Made by a program: the position numbers and the translations under genes. The notes beneath the pieces are model-generated. The model saw only the letters and a list, made by a program, of their open reading frames with translations. It was not told the origin of the DNA and ran no database searches. Positions 57,560 through 64,000 of a stretch of DNA of 64,000 nucleotides are shown here, piece by piece. This DNA comes from Isoetes taiwanensis. Taxonomy: Eukaryota; Streptophyta; Lycopodiopsida; Isoetales; Isoetaceae. Position 1 is the first letter of the stretch, and each line of letters begins with the position of its first letter. The stretch covers positions 12,397,760-12,461,759 of the forward strand of contig JAJEKV010000021.1 of assembly GCA_021234155.1 (NCBI GenBank), written 5' to 3'.

Positions 57560-60500
57560 GTTACTGGATATAACCTCTTAGAATAGACGGCTGGGATTTC
57601 ATCCTACGGCTAAATGCAGAGGCCCAGGACGTTAAGGAGCTAGAAGAGTCAAACTATCTTTCTATGCATGTGCAATATTCAATCCACAAACTGGACAAGT
57701 GGTATTTTGATTCAGCCCCATGCGTCCTCCTCCTAATTTGTGCTTTCTAACTGGTGCAACAATGATAGAAGAGGACAAAGCATTGTTTAGCTGATTAATT
57801 GCAAAAAAGAATCCATGGATTTTAACTCTTTATTGAACGCCACTAAAAAACAATTAAGAAAGCACATACAAGTCACAAATATTGTGGTTTGATCAGGCAT
57901 GGTTGATCTTCTTAGCCATGCGGGACGCTTAAATAATGCAGACAGTTTTCTTAAAGCCTGCAAATCTAGTCTTGTTAGTTGGACATCTATGCTCACTGCC
58001 TGCAGTGACATGGCAATGTGGAGATTGGTAAACGGTGTTTTGACCATGTTGCCCAGGTAGATCCACACGATGCTAGCACGTATGTGCTAATGTCGAACAT
58101 ATTTAGTCCTGCTAATATGAAAAAAGAAGCTGCCACAGTGGAGAAGTTGAGAATGTCTGCAGGATGACAGGCTGGCTTCTTTTATCTTTGTTTTGCAAGG
58201 TCTTTGTTCTAATCTGTTCTTTCCCACTTCCACGCAATCATTAAAGGTCAGAAGCATTCAAGTCAAGGAATGTAGTAATGTGTTGATGGCAATAAATGTC
58301 ATGATGGTTATGGCGGACCCATCCTTTTTGTCTCTCGTACTCCATTTGTTACCAGGCAGATAAATAGATGATGAATGCATAAAAATAGCAAAGAAGACTT
58401 ACATGTGCTCTTATTTCCATTTATTTGACCACAAGATAGCTCCTCTTTGCTTTTATCGATCACGGAAGATGGATCGATGGAGAACAAAAAAGTTTACGTC
58501 TTGTTTTATAATATAAAACAACAAAATGAATGTGGAGAGCATTACGAAACCAGGTGGAATTGAAACCTTGAAATAAATGTTAGAGCATTCTTGAAACTAG
58601 GGAATTGAACCCTTTCTTATGATGCCATAGTTATAAGGGTACAAGCAAGAAAGCAACATAATACCTCAAGACCTCTCAAATACCTCAAGAAAACCAGTGA
58701 AATTGCGGTACAAGCAAAGGAGGCATCATGCGAGAAAGATGGGCGATGGGAGAGAAGTTTTAAATAAATAACAGATTTTGAAGGGAGCCAGCGCATAATC
58801 CTCATTAGCAGCAAAAAGTCTTACCTCGAATTCTAGTGGTAGAAAAACACGCTTGTGTTTTTATGAGTTTTTTACAGATCTAGTTTACATCCCATTAGTT
58901 TTTCTTTGCATCTATCAATCGAGGAGGCTATGAAACAGCGATGAAAATAAAATCTGTGAAATAACTCAATGAATGTAAACCTCATTATTAAAGCTCCACG
59001 GTAAGTTTCCTTTTACCAAATATAGCAATAAATAGAAAAAGATTCCGAAATAGACAAATTACTTACATGCCGGCTTTATTCCGTTCATCTGGCTAGTTGA
59101 TTTTGCCTTATTTTGAATGCGTGATAGAGGAATGCGACCATCTAAGATAGCTTGAGCAGATGGACGATCATATGCATCAATCCTTTTCCTAGTAAGAAGC
59201 TTCTACTTCTTAACATGCTTTTTTCTTTGCAAAATAGGCCGTTTCGGTGGCGAAGATACCTCGTCATCTAGGCTATCCTCATCTCCATCTCCACTGTCTG
59301 GTTCTAACCTCGTTTGGAAATCAAGATCTTCTGTATCGGCCCCCGCCTTCTCACGGCAGACCTGAGATCAAGAAACCGGAGGAGATCATTTCGCGGGTTT
59401 TCTCTTTTCCCTCGTTTTTTATTTCTTTGTCTTTTTTAATGATGTTTTCAACATTTCATAATAATGATTCGTGGCGTATTCGTTTGGGGTGTGTTTTGAG
59501 TTTTCGTGGCCATTAGATCATAGCACAATTTAGGGGATATTCCCTATGCATCCATATGATCCAAATCGCTCAAAAGTCAAGATGGGGTCAAACATCCCCA
59601 TGTTGACCCAATTTGTAAAGGGGCAATTAAAAATACAAATCTAATGGTCATCATTCTCACATCAAGCGTACAGCACAGCGAGCATGCAATATAACAAACT
59701 GAACTTCTCACAGCAAACCTTTCTTGCTTCTATTTCTTCAGAGGAATTGGACCTCTGTGTTTCACCAAAAGATAGAGCAAAAGAAATAGATGCACAACAG
59801 AAAACAAAGCAACACCAACAACAGAGCAAACATACCCTAAAAAACACACAAGAAACAGAAGAATCAGTCCAGGCTTGGCCGCAAATCACCCTAGCTCCAT
59901 TGCTCAGTGACAAGCCTGCCGGAACTAACAAGGCCGGGCCCTAATAGGGTTTTCCTCTGTGGAAACCTCATCTCTTACTGAAACACTGCAGAAGAAGCGG
60001 CTAGAGCCCTATGGTCGCTGATCCTGCTATGGTATGCCCTAAGGAGCGTGGCTTAAGCCTGCAGCAGAACACCAGAAACCTGGCTATGGCTATGGCCGAA
60101 CATGCAACTATGGCAGAGCCCTGGCCGCCTCCACAAGACCCGTCGCCGCCTTCCTACAAGAATACCATGCCGACAATGGAAAACATCTGAAACCCTAGAT
60201 GCTCGCATTTGGAATCCAGGGTGCCACCGTCAGCTTATACGGCATTCTGATATGAATACCAAAAATAACCTTCAGAAATCTTAGGTTATAAAGATACGGT
60301 TTATGATTTCGGCCACATTATGGCTTCTTAGTTTCATGAAAATAGTAATCCTACAAATAAATTTGGGACCCTGTAAATATATCAAAAATAATAATCTTAT
60401 TATGAATACACATTTGGGACCCCGTAATTTGACTACCTAGATTAAGCTTATCCCCACGTATATGCCTATGATAGAGTTTACATAATTCTAAGTAGCCTAT

Positions 60501-60600
60501 TTTGGAAATTAAGTTAATCATTAGGTCCATGCAAATAGTTATACACTATATCTACCCAACCCCGTAAATATCGGACGCCGTTATGTTATAGGTAATGCTA
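57560..60600. other. CACTA interior without supported genes
   Basis: Frames such as 57787-58068 (minus) and 59684-59944 (plus) exist but show no recognised domain. The sequence is probably captured or decayed host DNA within the element. Confidence 0.35.
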
Positions 60601-63248
60601 CATCTCAAAAAATCCGCAAAGTCCACAAAAACGTTGTGTATTAAATGGCAAAACACTAACCACACTTGAACCGCAAATATAAGTCACTTCTACAAGTGAC
60701 ATTTATTCCAACACAAATGGCAAAAATATGCACACACTTCTAAGGCACATGCATGACACTTACTAATATGTCATTTATGCAGGTCGAAATGGCAAAACTT
60801 AATACACTTAAATGGCACATACATGACACAAATATATGTGCCATTTATATGGCCAACAAATGGCAAAATAGTTGTCACTTAAATGGCATATACTTGTCAC
60901 ATTTGTTCATTTGCCAATTACAACGGCTCAAATGGCAAATTCATGAAAATGTGTCATTTGTTTGTGCCATTTGTGCTCATTTTTGTAGTAGTGACATAAT
61001 CCGGCAACTCATATATGCTGATGATGTTGACCTGCTCGCATATACCCCAGAGGACATGCAACGCCACCTGGATGCTTTGGACACTTTCTGCCAATTCACT
61101 GACATGAAAGTTAACTTGGCCAAGACAAGGGTGCTGCTGGTCCCATCATCCCGGCACCCACGTCTTCCCTCATTCACTTACCAGGGGCAGGTAGTGGAGG
61201 TGGCTCAGTCTTATAAGTATTTGGGCATTGAGTTTTCTACTACCACACACTGGGATGCATCCATCAGGTTACGGGTCTTTGCAGTTTGGAAAGCCACGTA
61301 TGCAATGCAAAACAACAATCATGATCACAAAGCAGATGCATGGGGTCACCGGGCACACTTGTTCGGGGCCTTGGTTGAACGTCCTCCTCTATGGGGGCGG
61401 AAGTGTGGGGGGCAGTGATATCCCTCACCACAAAAGGCTTTCTTGGCCCGTGCACCGGGAGTGAAACCGGTCCCATACCGAGATCTTGCTCGGGAGGCGG
61501 GCTTCCTTCCATTCTGAGAGAGGGCTGCTATTTGGAGCGTCACATTATTTACTTCCGGAAGGTGGTGGCTATGGATGAAGCCCGGCCTACCTAACCTTGC
61601 TTTGGCGTGGCGATGGGCCCCGGCTGACTCAAAGCCTTTGGAAAGACAAACAAGCCCGGTGGTTCTCGCTATGGAATGTGCGAGGGCACCTGAGATGTGG
61701 ACCCGGTGCATACACCGAAGGAACAGCTGCCTTGAAGCGGCGATGGATGCTTGCTTCATGGCCAAGCTTTGGGATCTGAGGCCCCTGTCACATGTCAAGG
61801 TGGCAAATTATCGACGGCGAGGTTAATCCCATGCTCACGAGGGGCCCACACCACTACCTGCGCACCCATCTACCCATGAAAAGCCGCAGGGTGATTGCTT
61901 CCATTCGCCGCAGGTGCACACCACCTCCGCATTGAGGCGGGGAGATGGATTAGGGAGGGCAGCGTGAGGGGCGAGTGCGTCGAGTCTTTGTCAGCGCCAT
62001 TGAGGATGAAAGTCCGCCCTCCGGGCCTGTCCGTGTCACGAGCATATCCGGGCTCGGTATGCTCGGTTAGTTGTGCCCCATCGGGCCTTGCATGAGCCTT
62101 TTGAGCGACTGACCTGTAGGCTTGTTGGGATCGTACCTCAGGAGGTAATGGATCTGTGGACTCGTTATGCCCCCGTCAGGCATTAACCTGTTTGTACTTG
62201 TGATTATGTATATAAGCATGCGGTATGTCGGCATCCTTATTGCTACTAAGGTTTTCCCGAAAACCCTCCCGGGGAGGGGTTTTTTAATCACGGTAGTAAT
62301 CGCTGCGCTCTCTCTTTGTACTTGGGTCCCATAGGCCAGTTGGTCTCCGTGGACGATAAAATCATATTCTATTCTATTCTATTCTATTCTATTATAGCGG
62401 ATACAGTATATAAGGAGCCACTAATTGAAAAGCTCCAGCAATTAAGGAATCAACACAAGGCTTATGGATGCCCTCCACAAGGCCCAACAGGCACTGCAGT
62501 ATCATCCGCTTGAAAGGTAGGTTCTTATTTTCAGCTATAGAAGATCGCCGTCGCGATCCTGACCAGCTGTTGTTTACAGGATTTTATCGACGTAGCTACA
62601 CCGACCTTGAAGGTTAAAGAACTCAAGGATGAGAAGCTTCCTTTTCATGCAAGAAGAATCACGGACCAAGCTTGTTGATGTTGTTAACAAGTGGGCAGCG
62701 TGGAAGCTGGCTGATGATCAACAAGACTTTCCTAAGATACCTTCGAGGAATGAATAATGCTGAGGTCAGCCAACTGATGGATGAAATTCTCGAAGGCAAA
62801 GTATTTTTTAAAGTTCAGTCCGATTATACAGGGCGCTTTGATTGCCGACAGAGGGAGCTGGACATCAGAACGCTGTCACTGATGCATCGTGAAGTGTTGT
62901 CCTATGTCAACTGTATATCAGAGAAGCAATATAGGAGTTTTGAGGAGTTAGCTACATGTTTTCCAGATCTTTCTGAACAACGATTGCTAAATATAATTGA
63001 CATAGATTTTGATTATATTAAAGCCAATTATAATAAAGATTCAGTGCAAGGAAATCTCTCCAGTGCTTTTTTGGAAGCCGTTATCGCCATCATAAAGCCA
63101 GAAGAGGCAAGGGAACATAAAGAGAAGAGGAACATCATGCACCATGTCACCAAGTCAGGTATTCCAGTTTTTGCACCGGTATCTGAGAATGCCACAATGA
63201 TTTTTATTAACATGCGTAGTTTCACGACGCTATGGGAAGTTAAAAAAT

Positions 63249-63384
63249 ACACAGATTTATTTAGCAGGATTGCAGGCATGACCAAAGCCAAAGTTTATCA
63301 TATCGTCATGTTTCATACACAGATTTATTTAGCAGGATTGCAGGTATGACCAAAGCCAAAGTTTATCATATCGTCATGTTTCTC
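63249..63384 (+). repeat. 68-bp tandem duplication inside coding sequence
   Basis: acacagatttatttagcagg with the following 48 bases is repeated starting at 63317. The 68-base period is not a multiple of three, so it shifts the reading frame of the methyltransferase-like gene and ends the upstream frame at 63349. Confidence 0.9.
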
Positions 63385-64000
63385 AGATCCGCCCATTTGC
63401 CGAACTGCATGTACAGTCAAAGTCAGATTCAAGGTAGTTCTCATGTTTCCCTTGGGGCTTGTGAAGAACAAGGCTGGGAGAGCAAAAAAATATCAAGGAC
63501 TTCCAATATTACGTGACCCATGTCACGATAAACAGAAGTGAGGCTCGTGTGTTGCCTATGAAGCCAAAACTTGAGCTACGGCTGACTCAGGTGACCAATG
63601 CACCGAAAAGCACGTTCCTTTCGAAATATCCATTAACTGGTGACGAAGAGGTGGATATAAAAACAAAGAAAAAATATTTGGAGTATTTTACAGGTAAACC
63701 CAAGTTCTCTTGGGCAGCAATGGATGGCGACTTCGTTCATAAGAGCCAGGCAAAGACATCATATATTTACAACATGGTAAAGGAGCTGGTTCCACTGGAC
63801 GGTTGTGTTCTTGATTTTTTCTCGGCCGGCACAGCTTCAAGGGTTGCTCTGATGCAAGGAAAACGTAGTGTTTCCTTTGAATATGACGATAAGGTATGTC
63901 GTTTCCTCAGATCCTTCTTTGAAACTCTAGAGAAAATGGCAAGGCCTGCCAAAGAAGAGGAAGAAGAAAATGCTATGCCAGATAAGCCAAACAGTTCAGA

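Larger units (their letters stand above)
53776..60993. mobile_element. CACTA (En/Spm-type) transposon, 7.2 kb
   Basis: It begins CACTACTACAAAAAT and ends with the inverted TTTTTGTAGTAGTG, flanked by the three-base target duplication ACA (53773-53775 and 60994-60996). Both subterminal regions (53790-54260 and 60640-60985) carry many short copies of aaatggcac/tgtgccattt in both orientations, as expected of CACTA subterminal transposase-binding repeats. No TNP2-type transposase is visible, so it is probably non-autonomous. Confidence 0.95.
53661..62390 (+). mobile_element. 5'-truncated LINE with (TATTC)n tail, itself interrupted
   Basis: Flanked by a 10-base target duplication with one difference, attatagcag at 53651-53660 and attatagcgg at 62391-62400. 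Outside these the host reading frame joins exactly. The LINE starts inside its RT (G-V-R-stop-D-C-P-L-S-P near 53675), continues to L-F-G-L-Y-I-D-Q-L-E-E-W, is cut by the CACTA element, and resumes at 60997 with R-Q-L-I-Y-A-D-D-V-D-L-L-A and the C-terminal region to about 62200. The tail is a pentanucleotide repeat (about 62365-62390). Without the CACTA it is about 1.5 kb. The family is not L1; it is the same as the copy at 32560-33243. Confidence 0.88.
52210..64000 (+). pseudogene. ParB-like domain plus methyltransferase-like protein, split by nested transposons
   Basis: The coding pieces lie in order on the plus strand. A first exon follows an acceptor at about 52210 (R-I-V-T-P-N-I-S-R, then W-E-G-T-K-N-N-V-H-Y-A-A-W). 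A Ser/Thr/Pro-rich linker spans 52770-53050. A ParB-like domain spans about 53048-53660: D-L-A-I-C-F-S-M-P-D-E-L, then exon 53272-53351 (L-T-P-A-D-V-V-I-F-D-P-V-T), then from 53428 W-S-R-P-E-E-L...F-Y-I-I-S-G-N-H-S. At 53660 a LINE interrupts the exon; coding resumes at 62391 (I-I-A-D-T-V-Y-K-E-P-L). The frame 62745-63250 follows, and an open frame 63498-64000 carries V-L-D-F-F-S-A-G-T-A-S-R and F-E-Y-D, like motif I of N6/N4-type methyltransferases. Frameshifts and a 68-bp duplication show decay. The 3' end is outside the window. Function is inferred. Confidence 0.55.

Overview
The window looks like repeat-dense nuclear DNA of a land plant. The evidence is an AP2/ERF pair, an aleurain-type protease with eight GT-AG exons, an SHMT relic, and plant-style L1, Ty3, TRIM, CACTA and Tourist elements. 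The lineage cannot be fixed from sequence alone; a large-genome plant such as a fern is only my guess. Genes are few and AT-rich, and most long reading frames belong to decayed transposons.

Layout: 1-6850 is the 3' part of a decayed L1-type LINE ending in 28 A. 7034-9484 and 44434-46753 are the arms of a large inverted duplication (about 2.4 kb each, about 35 kb apart). Each arm carries a complete two-exon ERF gene and its upstream region, and the two genes point outward. Between the arms lie a hairpin-rich array (13243-13706) inside a 23-bp inverted-repeat pair, a tandemly duplicated SHMT pseudogene (about 16335-17250), a lysine/glutamate-rich gene (17679-18650), and an unusual LTR-retrotransposon-like block (about 19090-24975) carrying a histone H3-like gene. 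Next come a truncated Ty3 gag element (25040 to about 27697), a TRIM (27994-28461), minisatellites, a short LINE copy (about 32560-33243), a kinase relic, a small secreted Cys-rich protein gene (36932-37225), the intact aleurain-like protease gene (40266-42246) and a Harbinger-type MITE (42483-42668).

Right of the ERF duplication, a minus-strand gene with DUF7869-like features (about 47536-50467) is divergent from a plus-strand gene (about 52210 to beyond 64000) that combines a ParB-like domain with a C-terminal methyltransferase-like domain. The 1.7 kb between them holds a cluster of imperfect GATCGC/GCGATC palindromes. The plus-strand gene is split by a LINE (10-bp target duplication at 53651 and 62391), and that LINE is split by a 7.2-kb CACTA element (53776-60993, target duplication ACA).

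The standout is the H3-like gene. It has an H3-identical N-terminal R-T-K-Q-T-A-R tail, a long charged insert and a complete H3-type histone fold, encoded inside an LTR element whose two transcription units each have upstream arrays of a 72-bp stem-loop. The divergent DUF7869/ParB-methyltransferase pair is the second candidate for an undescribed system.
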